The translations under genes and the position numbers were made by a program. Below are positions 25,823-34,660 of a DNA stretch of 63,661 nucleotides, in pieces. Each line of letters opens with the position of its first letter. Position 1 is the stretch's first letter. Origin of the DNA: Variovorax gracilis (GTDB taxonomy: Bacteria; Pseudomonadota; Gammaproteobacteria; Burkholderiales; Burkholderiaceae_C); assembly GCF_030317115.1 (NCBI RefSeq), contig NZ_JASZYF010000032.1, positions 1 through 63,661 on the forward strand, read 5' to 3'. The notes beneath the pieces are model-generated. The model ran no database searches. It was not told the DNA's origin and saw only the letters and a program-made list of their open reading frames with translations.

Positions 25823-26014
25823 ATGAGCCAGAACCATCCTATTGCAGACCCCTGCATCAACATCTGCCGAATGGACCAGGGCGGGAAGCTCTGCCAGGGA
25901 TGCAAGAGGACCGCGCTGGAGATCGGCGCCTGGCCGCGAATGACAGAGCCGCAGAAGGCCCAGGTGCTTGGCTTGATCGAACAGCGCATGAACGCGTCGC
26001 ACCGCGCCATTTGA
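25823..26014 (+). CDS. DUF1289 small Cys-rich protein
   Basis: A 63-aa protein with the DUF1289 pattern: DPCINICRMDQ, then LCQGCKRT, giving four Cys (Cys-x3-Cys and Cys-x2-Cys) that could bind zinc or iron. A TEPQKAQVLGLIEQR helix follows. Full length for the family. It lies between the BKACE and acyl-CoA synthetase genes with short gaps, so it is probably co-transcribed. Function unknown. Confidence 0.82.
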   Translation: MSQNHPIADPCINICRMDQGGKLCQGCKRTALEIGAWPRMTEPQKAQVLGLIEQRMNASHRAI

Positions 26015-26050
26015 ACGACAGCCAAATCCCTGACAAGAACGGAGACAAGA

Positions 26051-27697
26051 ATGCAACCCAACCTCATCACCGCCACGCCGTCGGCGTACACCTACCCGTT
26101 GCTCATCAAGCAATTGCTGGTCAACTCGCTGAGCCTTCACGGCGATCAGGAAATCAGCTATCGCGGCGAGATGCGCTACACCTTCCGCGACTTCCGCCAG
26201 CGCATCGGGCAGCTCGCGTCAGCCTTGAGCACGCTCGGCGCGCGCCACGGCACGACGGTGGCCGTCATGGACTGGGACAGCCACCGCTACCTGGAGAGCT
26301 ACTTCGGCATCCCGATGATGGGCGCCACGCTGTTCACGGTGAACGTGCGCCTGTCGCCGCAACAGATCCTCTACACGCTCAACGACTCGGACGCCGAGAT
26401 CGTGCTGGTGCATGCGGACTTCGTGCCCATGCTGGAGAAGATAAGGGATGGCCTCAAGGGCGTGCGCCAGATCGTGGTGATGGCCGACGGCCAGGCCGTG
26501 CCGCCCACGGAACTGCCATTGGCCGGCGAGTACGAAGCGTTGCTCGGGCAGGCCTCGCCCGGGTTCGAATTCCGCGACTTCGATGAACAGACCAAGGCCG
26601 CGACCTTCTACACCACCGGGACCACCGGCGACCCCAAGGGCGTGAGCTACAGCCACCGCGACATCGTCCTGCACGCGCTGGTCGCGGCCACGAGCCTGGG
26701 TGCGCAGAAGGAAGGCCAGCGCCTGCACCGCGAGGACGTCTACATGCCGATCACGCCGATGTTCCACGTGCTGGCCTGGGGCCTGCCCTACGTTGCCGTG
26801 ATGCTCGGCCTCAAGACGGTGCTGCCTGGCCGCTACGCGCCGGACTTGCTGTTAAAACTGCGCCATTCGGAGAAGGTCACCTTCTCGCATTGCGTGCCGA
26901 CCATCCTGCAGATGCTGTTGCAGGGGTCCCAGGACGGGAAGCAGGACCTGTCGGGCTGGAAGATGATCATCGGCGGCTCAGCGCTCTCGCCCATCCTGTG
27001 CGAAGCGGCGCTCGACCGCGGGATCGACGTGTTCGCTGGCTATGGCATGTCCGAGACCGGGCCGATCGTGTCGCTGGCACAGCTGCCGCCCGGTTTCGAT
27101 TCGACGGATCGGCGCGACGAGGTGCGCATGCGATGCTCGGCGGGCCGGCCCGTGCCGCTGGTCGACTTCCGCGCCGTTGACGACGAGTTGCGCGACATGC
27201 CGCGCGACGGCCAGGGCCAAGGCGAGATCGTCCTGCGGGCACCATTTCTCACGCAGAGCTACTTCAAGAAGCCCGAGGCGTCCGAGGAGCTGTGGGTGGG
27301 AGGCTACCTGCACACGCAGGACATCGCCGTCATGACGTCGGACGGGTTCGTCCAGATCGTCGATCGGATCAAGGACGTGATCAAGACCGGTGGCGAGTGG
27401 GTGTCCTCGATCGAGGTGGAGGGCCTGATCGCCGAAGTTCCTGGCGTGCACGAGTGCGCCGTGATCGGCGTGCGCGACGAGAAGTGGGGCGAGCGCCCCA
27501 TGGCGTTTGTCATCCGCACACCGGGCATGGCGGTCGAGCCAGGTGCGATTCGAGAGCGCCTTCTGGGGCATGTCGACTCGAAGCGAATCAGCAAGTTCGC
27601 AGTTCCGGAATCCGACCGCATCGCCTTTGTTTCCGAGATCCCAAAGACAAGTGTGGGCAAGATCAACAAGAAGGCTTTGCGCGAGCTTTCGGCTTGA
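26051..27697 (+). CDS. Fatty acyl-CoA synthetase (AMP-forming)
   Basis: A 548-aa ANL-superfamily ligase that activates a carboxylic acid to acyl-AMP and then acyl-CoA. The P-loop-like motif is YTTGTTGDPKGVSYSH (about residues 190-205). MSETGPI, GGYLHTQDIAVM and DRIKDVIKTGGEWVSS are the later core motifs, and the C-terminal catalytic Lys lies in PKTSVGKINKKALRE. GGAGACAAG lies before the ATG. With a PHA depolymerase gene 8 bp downstream, it could activate released 3-hydroxy acids or exogenous medium-chain acids. Chain length is not certain. Confidence 0.92.
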   Translation: MQPNLITATPSAYTYPLLIKQLLVNSLSLHGDQEISYRGEMRYTFRDFRQRIGQLASALSTLGARHGTTVAVMDWDSHRYLESYFGIPMMGATLFTVNVRLSPQQILYTLNDSDAEIVLVHADFVPMLEKIRDGLKGVRQIVVMADGQAVPPTELPLAGEYEALLGQASPGFEFRDFDEQTKAATFYTTGTTGDPKGVSYSHRDIVLHALVAATSLGAQKEGQRLHREDVYMPITPMFHVLAWGLPYVAVMLGLKTVLPGRYAPDLLLKLRHSEKVTFSHCVPTILQMLLQGSQDGKQDLSGWKMIIGGSALSPILCEAALDRGIDVFAGYGMSETGPIVSLAQLPPGFDSTDRRDEVRMRCSAGRPVPLVDFRAVDDELRDMPRDGQGQGEIVLRAPFLTQSYFKKPEASEELWVGGYLHTQDIAVMTSDGFVQIVDRIKDVIKTGGEWVSSIEVEGLIAEVPGVHECAVIGVRDEKWGERPMAFVIRTPGMAVEPGAIRERLLGHVDSKRISKFAVPESDRIAFVSEIPKTSVGKINKKALRELSA

Positions 27698-27705
27698 GTT
27701 CATCA

Positions 27706-28521
27706 ATGAACACGTTTGCAATCGAGATGATGGATCTGGGCACCGCCGCCGATCCTTTGCCTGTGCGCGTCGGTCGGCAGGCGGGCAACGGCAAGGGCGT
27801 GCCTCTGCTGATGTTCAACGGCATCGGCGGCAACATCGAGCTGCTCGCGCCGCTGGCTGAAAAGATGCCGGAGCGAGAGATCGTCATCTTCGACATTCCC
27901 GGTGTCGGTGAATCGCAATTGCCGAAGGGGCCATATCGGCTCTGTGGCATTGCGCGGATGGCCACGCAGATTCTGGATCGCTTTCGGATCGGGCAGGCGG
28001 ATGTGCTGGGCGTCTCCTGGGGCGGCGCCGCCGCACAGGAGTTCGCAAACCGCTTCAGCGACCGCTGCCGTCGGCTCGTTCTCTGCGCAACCGCCGCTGG
28101 CCTAGCCATGATTCCGGCCAGCCCCACCGTGTTGTGGAAGATGGCAACTTCAAGGCGCTATACCGACGCAAAGTACTCGCGCAGCATCAGCGGCGACATC
28201 TATGGCGGCGACTTCCGGGCCCATCCGTCGTCGGCCACTGAGCTGTTTCGGCACATCAAATGGCAGTCGAAGCTCGGCTACTACCTGCAGCTCGTTGCGA
28301 TCGCGGGCTGGACCAGCATCCATTGGCTACCTGGCCTCCGCCAGCCCACGCTGCTGATGGCAGGAGCCGACGATCCCTTGGTACCGTTGGCCAACGCAAA
28401 GCTGATGCGCATGCTGATCCGGCATTCGGAGCTCAAGGTCTTCGATTGCGGCCACTTGTTTCTGTTGACCCGCCCCGACGATTCCGTCGCGGCCATCCGC
28501 GCGTTTCTCGACAAGTCTTGA
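27706..28521 (+). CDS. phaZ: Intracellular PHA depolymerase (alpha/beta hydrolase)
   Basis: A 271-aa alpha/beta hydrolase close to the intracellular medium-chain PHA depolymerase family. LLMFNGIGGNIELL gives the oxyanion region. GVSWGGAAAQ is the nucleophile elbow with catalytic Ser. TSRRYTDAKYSRSISGDIYGGDFR and GWTSIHWLPGL are the PhaZ-specific stretches, LMAGADDPLVPL holds the Asp, and DCGHLFLL holds the His. The triad is complete. It is the last gene of the run and lies 8 bp after the acyl-CoA synthetase. Its intact state contrasts with the broken phaC 5 kb upstream. Confidence 0.88.
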   Translation: MNTFAIEMMDLGTAADPLPVRVGRQAGNGKGVPLLMFNGIGGNIELLAPLAEKMPEREIVIFDIPGVGESQLPKGPYRLCGIARMATQILDRFRIGQADVLGVSWGGAAAQEFANRFSDRCRRLVLCATAAGLAMIPASPTVLWKMATSRRYTDAKYSRSISGDIYGGDFRAHPSSATELFRHIKWQSKLGYYLQLVAIAGWTSIHWLPGLRQPTLLMAGADDPLVPLANAKLMRMLIRHSELKVFDCGHLFLLTRPDDSVAAIRAFLDKS

Positions 28522-29068
28522 GAGCAACTTCCTTCTCGGAAAGAGCCGGCGGCGAGTACGTCTTGCGAAGTTAGCCCGCGGCGCTGGCGTCTCGAAACGG
28601 AAGGGCGACAGCAAAAGGCAAAAAACTTCGGACGGACACAACCTCGCGTGAGACATGTTCTCCAACTTTCAAGGACGCCTAGCGCGTCAGTTCATGCCGG
28701 CAACGACGTCCCCCGCACCCCTTCATCTTCGGGAAGTTCTGGCGACAGAAGATCAACCTTGAGCTTCGGTGAGCCCCGGCTCGCTTGGGCGCGCCCTGGG
28801 ATGCTGGCCGAACGGCCGGACGACGGCTTCGCAGCGAAAGCGGCCGAAGGGGAGGGCAGGCCGGATCTACGGCTTCGTGCCCGTTGCAGACATCTGCGTG
28901 AGCTTGTTGAACTGGAGCAACCTGCCATGACCGGTCAGTCGCGGACCGGTCTGCAAAGGCGGCTATCTATTGCAAAGCGGTACTTGAGCGGCAAGAGTGC
29001 TGAGAATTCGATGCCACAAATCACGGCGAGGTTCTCGCGCACGTCGCCACGCCGGACAGGCTGCTCCG
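28522..29068. other. Convergent intergenic region
   Basis: About 550 bases lie between the phaZ end and the 3' end of an RraA-like gene. Apart from a hairpin at 28929-28951 I can support nothing. The short frames have no homology I recognise. Confidence 0.5.
28929..28951. terminator. Inverted repeat between convergent operons
   Basis: GACCGGTC (28929-28936) and GACCGGTC (28944-28951) flank a 7-nt spacer. Each arm is itself palindromic, so the pair forms an 8-bp stem. No T-run follows. It may be a terminator or a binding site. Confidence 0.3.
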
Positions 29069-29707
29069 TCAAACAAGCCCAAAACGCTTGAGCGTGTCCG
29101 TCAGGTTGAGCAAGTCGACAGTCATCGCCCCCTCTTCGATGGCCCGGCGTTGCCCAGCCTCTTTTTCTTCGCGCGCCAAGCTGCTGGCGATCGCGGATTC
29201 GACTTCGTCTTTCGGGACCACGGCGACGCCGTCGCGATCGCCGACGACGATGTCACCGGGGTGGATGCGTACGTCGCCCATGGTGACGGGGACGTTGATA
29301 CTTCCGGGTTGATTCTTGCCGGTTCCCTTGATCGACAATCCGCGGCAAAACACCGGGAATGCCAGTTCAATGATGAGGTTGGCATCGCGCACGCAGCCGT
29401 TGATGACGAGGCCGGCGATGCCAATCTTCCGGGCCTGGATCGTAAGGACGTCGCCCCAAGGCCCGGCTTCCATGAACCCCTTGGCATCGACCACGAGCAC
29501 GTCGCCCGGCTTCGCCTTCTGCACCGCATAGTGCAGCATCAGGTTGTCCGCTGGCCGGCAGTCGACGGTGAAGGCGGGGCCGGCGAGGCGCATCGTCGGA
29601 TCGATGGGCTTCATGCCGTGGTCGAGCGCGCCCTTGGCGCCTTGCGCCTCATAGACGGTCGCTGCGCCGAGGTCGCGCAGCTGAGTGATTTGTTCGGACG
29701 TAGCCAA
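29069..29707 (-). CDS. RraA-like protein (HMG/CHA aldolase-oxaloacetate decarboxylase family), copy 1
   Basis: A 212-aa protein of the RraA/4-hydroxy-4-methyl-2-oxoglutarate aldolase fold. GDVLVVDAKGFMEAGPWGDVL and LVINGCVRDANLI carry the Gly and the Arg-Asp pair that bind pyruvate and metal in aldolase members; DPTMRLAGPAFTV precedes them. I chose the TTG at 29707, because GGAGA lies 6 nt before it. The in-frame ATGs upstream have no ribosome binding site and would add a non-family tail. It is last in the RraA2 - Bug - RraA1 minus-strand operon. It may cleave a 4-carboxy-4-hydroxy-2-oxo acid; a non-enzymatic role cannot be excluded. Confidence 0.82.
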   Translation of the reverse strand: MATSEQITQLRDLGAATVYEAQGAKGALDHGMKPIDPTMRLAGPAFTVDCRPADNLMLHYAVQKAKPGDVLVVDAKGFMEAGPWGDVLTIQARKIGIAGLVINGCVRDANLIIELAFPVFCRGLSIKGTGKNQPGSINVPVTMGDVRIHPGDIVVGDRDGVAVVPKDEVESAIASSLAREEKEAGQRRAIEEGAMTVDLLNLTDTLKRFGLV

Positions 29708-29783
29708 GAGATCTCCAGCAAAGTATTGGGTTGGATGGGCGCACCGGCTGTGCAAGTGCAGCCGGTGCATAAGTGGGTATCGA

Positions 29784-30767
29784 TCAGTCGACCTTTGCAC
29801 CAGAGCGCTTCACCAGCGATTCCCAGTAAGGAAGTTCCTTGGCGATGAACTGGTTGAACTGCTCGGCACTTCCCGCGACGTCTCGGGAGCCCATGTCGGC
29901 GAGACTCTTCGACACTTCGGGGCTCTTGAGGACCTTGACCAGGTCGCGGTTCAAGCGCTCGGTCAGCGCCGCCGGTGTCTTGGCAGGCGCCAAGATGCCG
30001 TACCAGTTCTCGACCACGAAGTTGTCATAACCGAGCTCCTTCATCGTGGGCACGTTCGGAAGATTCTTCGAGCGCGCGCTGCCGGTCGTCGCAAGCGCCC
30101 GGATGCGCCCGCCGCCGCTCAACTGCGAAGCGATTGCGGTGGTCGTTTCAAACGCAACCGGCACTTGTCCGGCAATCACGTCCTGAAGCGCTGGCCCCTG
30201 GCCGCGGTAGGGAATGTGGGTCATGTCCACCTTCATCTCGAGCTTCAGCATTTCTCCCATCAGGTGTTGCGGGCTGCCGCTACCGCCGGAGGCAAAGCTG
30301 TACTTGCCGGGCGCAGCCTTGATCGCCGCACTGAGCTGGTCAACCGTCTTTGCGGATTCGGCCGCATTGACATAGAGCACCAATGGCACCGAAGCGACCT
30401 CGACGATTGGCGTGAGCGACTTCACCGGATCGAGACGCAGCTTGTAAAGGTTGCGATTGATGACGATCCCGGTGTTGTTGCCCAACAGCAGTGTGCAACC
30501 GTCCGGCGGAGCGGCTGAAACGAACTCGGTGCCAATGTTGCTGCTCGCGCCGCCCTTGTTGTCCACGATGACTGTGGTGCCGAGTTCCTTTGCCAAGCCG
30601 GGCGCGACCAGCCGCGCAAGGATGTCTGTCGTGCCGCCGGGCGGATAGGGCGAGACGAGCTTCACCACCTTGCAGGGGTACGTGTCTTGCGCCAGCGCGC
30701 CGCAGGCGGCAGCAGACGCCGCCAGACTGAATGCGGCTGAGCGAAAGAATTTGATGGTTGTGTTCAT
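29784..30767 (-). CDS. Bug-family (TTT) periplasmic substrate-binding protein 1
   Basis: A 327-aa protein with a signal peptide (AAFSLAASAAACGALA-Q). The Bug signature is complete: LVSPYPPGGTTDILARLVAP, VDNKGGASSNIGTEFV, GNNTGIVI, then GQGPALQDVIAGQVPVAFET, and YGILAPAKTPAALTERLNRD. These receptors bind small carboxylates for tripartite tricarboxylate permeases. No TctA/TctB genes are present, so it may use a permease elsewhere or act in signalling. It sits between two RraA-like genes, so its ligand is probably the acid that they process. Confidence 0.92.
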   Translation of the reverse strand: MNTTIKFFRSAAFSLAASAAACGALAQDTYPCKVVKLVSPYPPGGTTDILARLVAPGLAKELGTTVIVDNKGGASSNIGTEFVSAAPPDGCTLLLGNNTGIVINRNLYKLRLDPVKSLTPIVEVASVPLVLYVNAAESAKTVDQLSAAIKAAPGKYSFASGGSGSPQHLMGEMLKLEMKVDMTHIPYRGQGPALQDVIAGQVPVAFETTTAIASQLSGGGRIRALATTGSARSKNLPNVPTMKELGYDNFVVENWYGILAPAKTPAALTERLNRDLVKVLKSPEVSKSLADMGSRDVAGSAEQFNQFIAKELPYWESLVKRSGAKVD

Positions 30768-30815
30768 GAGTTGTCTCCGGTTCGTTTGATTGGTGTCGCG
30801 GTGAGCGCCAGCCGC

Positions 30816-31499
30816 TCAGGCCGCGAGGGTCGTCGCCGACCGCTGCAGCGTGTGATAGCCATACTTCTTCCTGGCCTCGGCCAATGGCATGCCAGCTAGC
30901 GCAGCCTCCAGGATCTGTGCCTCGATGACACGCGTTTCGAGGGCCTTGGTCAGCACTTCCTGCATGCGCAGACGAGGTACCACCACGACACCGTCGGCGT
31001 CGCCGATTACCAGGTCGCCTTGGCACACGCGAACGTCACCCAGCATCACCGGTTGCTCGTATGCTTCGACCTGGACGCGGTCCTTGCCGGTACGCATGAA
31101 CTTGCCGCAGGCATAGAGCGGGTAGCCCGCTTCGTCGGCCTCTGCTGTGTCACGGCAAACTCCGTTTACGACGGTGCCACTGATGCGTTTTTGCGCGGCC
31201 AACTGGCTCAAGATGCCACCCCAAACTGTGCAGTCCAGCCTGCCTCCGTTGTCCATCACTGCGACGCTGCCTGGCTCCAGCCGGTCGATGAAATCACCCA
31301 CGGTGCCTGGTTGAGAGTGGTCGATCGCAGCGAAGCGAACCGTGAAGGCCTGTCCGAAAAGCTTGGACGGTCCCGCGATGGGTCGAACGCCAAAGGCGCT
31401 ACCAGGCAGATTGAAGAAGTCCAGCGCATCAGACACCTCAGCCGTCGACAGGGATCGGCTCTGGGAAAGCCATTGCGGCTCGTTCACATTGAAAGTCAA
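30816..31499 (-). CDS. RraA-like protein, copy 2
   Basis: A 227-aa RraA-fold protein, clearly different in sequence from copy 1. PGSVAVMDNGGRLDCTVWGGIL and GTVVNGVCRDTAEADEAG carry the Gly-rich loop and the Arg-Asp active-site pair. GDLVIGDADGVVVVPR is the C-terminal family block. It is the first gene of the minus-strand operon, divergent from a LysR regulator with a 95-bp gap. The presence of two unlike members around one Bug receptor suggests two successive retro-aldol or decarboxylation steps, or a heteromer. Confidence 0.85.
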   Translation of the reverse strand: MTFNVNEPQWLSQSRSLSTAEVSDALDFFNLPGSAFGVRPIAGPSKLFGQAFTVRFAAIDHSQPGTVGDFIDRLEPGSVAVMDNGGRLDCTVWGGILSQLAAQKRISGTVVNGVCRDTAEADEAGYPLYACGKFMRTGKDRVQVEAYEQPVMLGDVRVCQGDLVIGDADGVVVVPRLRMQEVLTKALETRVIEAQILEAALAGMPLAEARKKYGYHTLQRSATTLAA

Positions 31500-31594
31500 G
31501 TTCGTCTCCGAGGGGTGGTGAAGGAACAGACTCGATGTTCAGTGAACGAAACCAGTAACACAACCAACCTCTTTTGACCATAAGATCAGTATTT

Positions 31595-32491
31595 ATGAAC
31601 TTGAAGTCGCTGCGGTATTTCTGTGAGGTGGTCGATGCGAACAGCGCGAGCTCGGCGGCCAGTCGACTGCACGTGGTGCCGACGGCGGTGAGCATGCAGA
31701 TCGCGCAACTCGAAGAGCTTCTTGGAAGCAAGCTGTTCGACCGTTCGACGCGCCCAATGAAGTTGACGCCGCTTGGGCGATTTCTTTATCCGAAAGCTAA
31801 GCTCCTGCTGTCCGATTCGCAGCGCATGCTGGAAGAAGCGAAAGACCTATCGCTGGGTCGATCCGGATGGCTGAGCATTGGCTTCACACGCTCCACGATC
31901 TTCTCGGTCTTGCCGAACGCTGTGCGCAGCTTGAGCGCGAGTGCGCCAAAAGTGCGAATCGATCTGACCGAGATCCTCACGGAACATCAGGGCGAAGCAT
32001 TGCGCAGCGGGTCAATTCACGTCGGGCTGGCCCGCACGATTGGCCCCTTCAGCCCTGATGAAGACTTGGAATGCGTGCCCTTGTTCACCGACCAGCTGCT
32101 TGTGGCGTTGCCGTCGGAGAACACGCTCGCTCGACGCAAGGTCCTCAAGCCAAGGGACCTTGGCCAGATGTCCTTCATAAGCTACCCCAAAGACCCCAAC
32201 AGCAGCTTTGCACGGCACACAATTCAGGCGCTGGAGCAGGCTGGCGTTAAACCTCGCGTGGCGTATGAAGCGAAGGAGATCCACACGGCGCTGTGTCTCG
32301 TGGCTGCCGGACTGGGGTTTGCGCTGGTCGGCAAATCGGTGGCGGACAACAACCGGAGCGATGTCCGATTTCTCCCCCTCAGCGGTGTCAAGATGACAGC
32401 AAACGTCTTCGCGATGCACCTGAAAGGTGCCCGACACCAACTCGTTGACTCCTTTCTTGACATCGCGCGGTTGCAATCGATGGCAAGGTAG
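31595..32491 (+). CDS. LysR-family regulator 1
   Basis: A 298-aa LysR protein. The N-terminal helix-turn-helix is LRYFCEVVDANSASSAASRL through VSMQIAQLEELLGSKLFDR, followed by a LysR_substrate domain (LTEILTEHQGEALRSGSIHVGLA). It is divergent from the RraA2-Bug-RraA1 operon and probably controls it. The segment ATAAGATCAGTATTTAT (31580-31596) is an ATAA-N9-TTAT palindrome that overlaps the start codon and could be an autoregulatory site. The ATG at 31595 is the only start that gives the family N-terminus. Confidence 0.9.
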   Translation: MNLKSLRYFCEVVDANSASSAASRLHVVPTAVSMQIAQLEELLGSKLFDRSTRPMKLTPLGRFLYPKAKLLLSDSQRMLEEAKDLSLGRSGWLSIGFTRSTIFSVLPNAVRSLSASAPKVRIDLTEILTEHQGEALRSGSIHVGLARTIGPFSPDEDLECVPLFTDQLLVALPSENTLARRKVLKPRDLGQMSFISYPKDPNSSFARHTIQALEQAGVKPRVAYEAKEIHTALCLVAAGLGFALVGKSVADNNRSDVRFLPLSGVKMTANVFAMHLKGARHQLVDSFLDIARLQSMAR

Positions 32492-32734
32492 CAGCGTTCG
32501 TGGCGCCAGATGGACACGGCAGGAGCGCGCAAAGCGGAGCACGAGGCAAGAGCCTCAGGCCGTCAGCCGACGAATGATCGCTCCCCGACGACTGTAGCTG
32601 TCGCCTTCAGGGAACTTCGGCCCTGGGGCCGGGGAGATCGGATGCTGCGGCGCTCGAACCTGCGAATACTGCGAAAGGTGGCACCCTGTGCCATGTGCTT
32701 CTAGGCCCACGCCAGTCAGCGAAATGGAGCAAGG

Positions 32735-33352
32735 ATGGCCCCCATTGCAGCACCCTCAGTGATGGAGTTCTGGTACGACTTTGCCAGTCCCTATTCATAC
32801 ATTGCTGCTGCGAGAATCGAGCGCCTGACATCGGACACGTCGGTTTCCATTGAGTGGAGGCCCTTTCTGCTCGGTCCGATATTTAAACGACGATCAGGTG
32901 GCGTTAGTGCGTTTCAGAATCCTGATCCTTCCGAACGGCGTTATCGCCGGCGGGACGTCGAGCGACTCTGCGAACGCTACGGACTGCCGTTGCAATGGCC
33001 ATCGGTTTATCCGCGTGGGAGCCTTCTAGCGACAAGGGTGGCGCTGCTGGCAGCGGACGAGGGGTGGTGCAGTGAGTTCACGCTTACCGTTTTCCGCGCC
33101 AGCTTTTGCCAGGATAGGGACATTGGTTCGCAGGCAGTTGTGCAAGAGCTATTGGAGGCCCTCGGCAAGGACGCGGCGACGATCTTGGTCGAGGCGGGTT
33201 CCGATTTCGTCAAGGGTCGTTTGGCGGCGCAAGTCGAGACCGCAATTGCTCAAGAGATCTTTGGCGCCCCAAGTTTCGTGACCAAGGGCGAACTTTTTTG
33301 GGGAAGTGATCGTCTCGAACAAGCCATCGAATGGTGCGCTAGCACGGTTTAG
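32735..33352 (+). CDS. 2-hydroxychromene-2-carboxylate isomerase-like (DsbA-fold) protein
   Basis: A 205-aa protein of the HCCA isomerase/kappa-GST family. The opening MEFWYDFASPYSYIAAARIE contains the conserved Ser that binds or activates glutathione. IEWRPFLLGPIFKRR, and IFGAPSFVTKGELFWGSDRL at the C-terminus (cis-Pro Val/Pro loop), complete the thioredoxin-like fold with helical insertion. GGAG lies before the ATG. It is not clearly part of either neighbour: a stem-loop and then the GntR operator follow it. Members isomerise aromatic ring-cleavage products or transfer glutathione; the substrate here is unknown. Confidence 0.85.
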   Translation: MAPIAAPSVMEFWYDFASPYSYIAAARIERLTSDTSVSIEWRPFLLGPIFKRRSGGVSAFQNPDPSERRYRRRDVERLCERYGLPLQWPSVYPRGSLLATRVALLAADEGWCSEFTLTVFRASFCQDRDIGSQAVVQELLEALGKDAATILVEAGSDFVKGRLAAQVETAIAQEIFGAPSFVTKGELFWGSDRLEQAIEWCASTV

Positions 33353-33371
33353 TGCTCCTAACAAGAGCGCT
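33351..33371 (+). terminator. Stem-loop after the isomerase gene
   Basis: AGTGCTC (33351-33357) pairs with GAGCGCT (33365-33371) with one G-T wobble and a 7-nt loop, starting within the stop codon. No T-run is present. It separates the isomerase gene from the next promoter. Confidence 0.35.
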
Positions 33372-33402
33372 TAGCCTAGTATCACCTTAAATATACCGAT
33401 AT

Positions 33403-33426
33403 TAGAATGTACGTACATTACAACAT
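33403..33426. promoter_or_regulatory. Candidate GntR operator, site 1
   Basis: The 12-bp perfect palindrome ATGTACGTACAT (33407-33418) sits inside a 24-bp stretch identical to 38265-38288. This copy is upstream of the GntR gene. TAGAAT at the left edge resembles a -10 box, so binding would block RNA polymerase. Confidence 0.75.
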
Positions 33427-33660
33427 ATCGGTCGATGAAACACTTTTTGGTTGCTCTCAGGCCAACTCTTTCTCGCCTTGATGCGTCGTGGACGCCCACA
33501 GCTTGGCTGAGGCCAACCCCGACGCCGAACATTCCCGCCGGAGGCGCCGCCGAGACGGACCACCACGATGCGCGAAAATGCGTTGATCGGTGGGCTCGGG
33601 CAGTGTCCCGCGATTGGCGCGCGGCAAATTCGATCTTCACGCGAGAGGGACAAGAGAGCG

Positions 33661-34437
33661 ATGGAAATCCAAACTTCGGCGCAGGAGCGTCTGGAACGCG
33701 TCGCGGGGCAGCAGCCTCTCTACGCAGCCTTGGCGGGCATATTGACGCGCGACATACGTGGCGGCAAACACCAGCCGGCCAGCGTGTTTCCGTCCGAGAA
33801 GGAACTGACGGAGCGGTACGGCGTCAGTCGCCAGACGGTGCGGCAAGCGCTTCGCGTGCTGCGGGACCAAGGACTGATCTCTTCCCACCCCGGTATTGGC
33901 ACCATCGTTCGGGAGTCGGCGCCGGCGCGCGACCGTTTCAACGCGGTCAACTCCACCGAGGAACTGCTGCAGTTCGTGGGCGACACGGAGATGCATGCGG
34001 TTTCGCGCCGGAATGTCTTGGTCGACCAGGAACTCGCGGCGCGCCTGGACTGCCAGCCGGGCTTGCTCTTGTCCGAAGTAGCGTTCCTGCGAAAAACACC
34101 CGGCGCGGACCTGCCGATGAGCTACGTCCTCATCTACGTCCCCCCTCGCTATGCAGCCGCGCAAGAAACACCGCCGGTTTCAAACAGTCCGATCTACCAA
34201 AACATCGAACGGATGTTCGGCGTCCGGGTCCACGAGATCCGGCAAGACGTGACCGCCACCGTTCTCGACGACAAGCTGGCGCAGGTGCTCCAGGCGAAGG
34301 CCGGGGAGGCCGCCTTGCAGATCACGCGCTTCTTCTACGACGAGAGCAAGGCGCTCATCCAGGTGTCCGTGAGCTACTACCCCAGCAGCCGGTACACGCA
34401 ATCCGCGCGTTTCCGCGCAGCGCCCAACGCAGCCTAG
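33661..34437 (+). CDS. GntR-family regulator with UTRA domain
   Basis: A 258-aa HutC-type GntR repressor. The winged helix is VFPSEKELTERYGVSRQTVR followed by VLRDQGLISSHPGIGT (about residues 30-80). The C-terminal UTRA ligand domain runs from about residue 100 to the end (VTATVLDDKLAQVLQAKAGE). A longer frame from 33568 lacks a start signal; at 33661 a purine-rich GGGACAAGAGAG precedes the ATG. It is the first gene after operator site 1. The identical site 2 before the enoyl-CoA hydratase gene suggests that it represses both transcription units, with release by a pathway acid or its CoA ester. Confidence 0.92.
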   Translation: MEIQTSAQERLERVAGQQPLYAALAGILTRDIRGGKHQPASVFPSEKELTERYGVSRQTVRQALRVLRDQGLISSHPGIGTIVRESAPARDRFNAVNSTEELLQFVGDTEMHAVSRRNVLVDQELAARLDCQPGLLLSEVAFLRKTPGADLPMSYVLIYVPPRYAAAQETPPVSNSPIYQNIERMFGVRVHEIRQDVTATVLDDKLAQVLQAKAGEAALQITRFFYDESKALIQVSVSYYPSSRYTQSARFRAAPNAA

Positions 34438-34660
34438 CGCCTCACCTGGCCTGCAATGCAGGCAACCCCACTGCTGATCGCCCCTCGGCCACCGCCCGCC
34501 GGTCGACTGGCCGCGCCCCCCTCTTCCCCCTAGACATTGCTGGTTCGGCGACTTGCCGAGCCAAGCCTCTGCGTCTTCGTCGTTCGCTGCTCTGCCATGT
34601 GCTGAGCAGCGGGCATGCCCGCGCCGCAGCCCGCGGCCTCGTCCTCACCCTGACTTCTCC

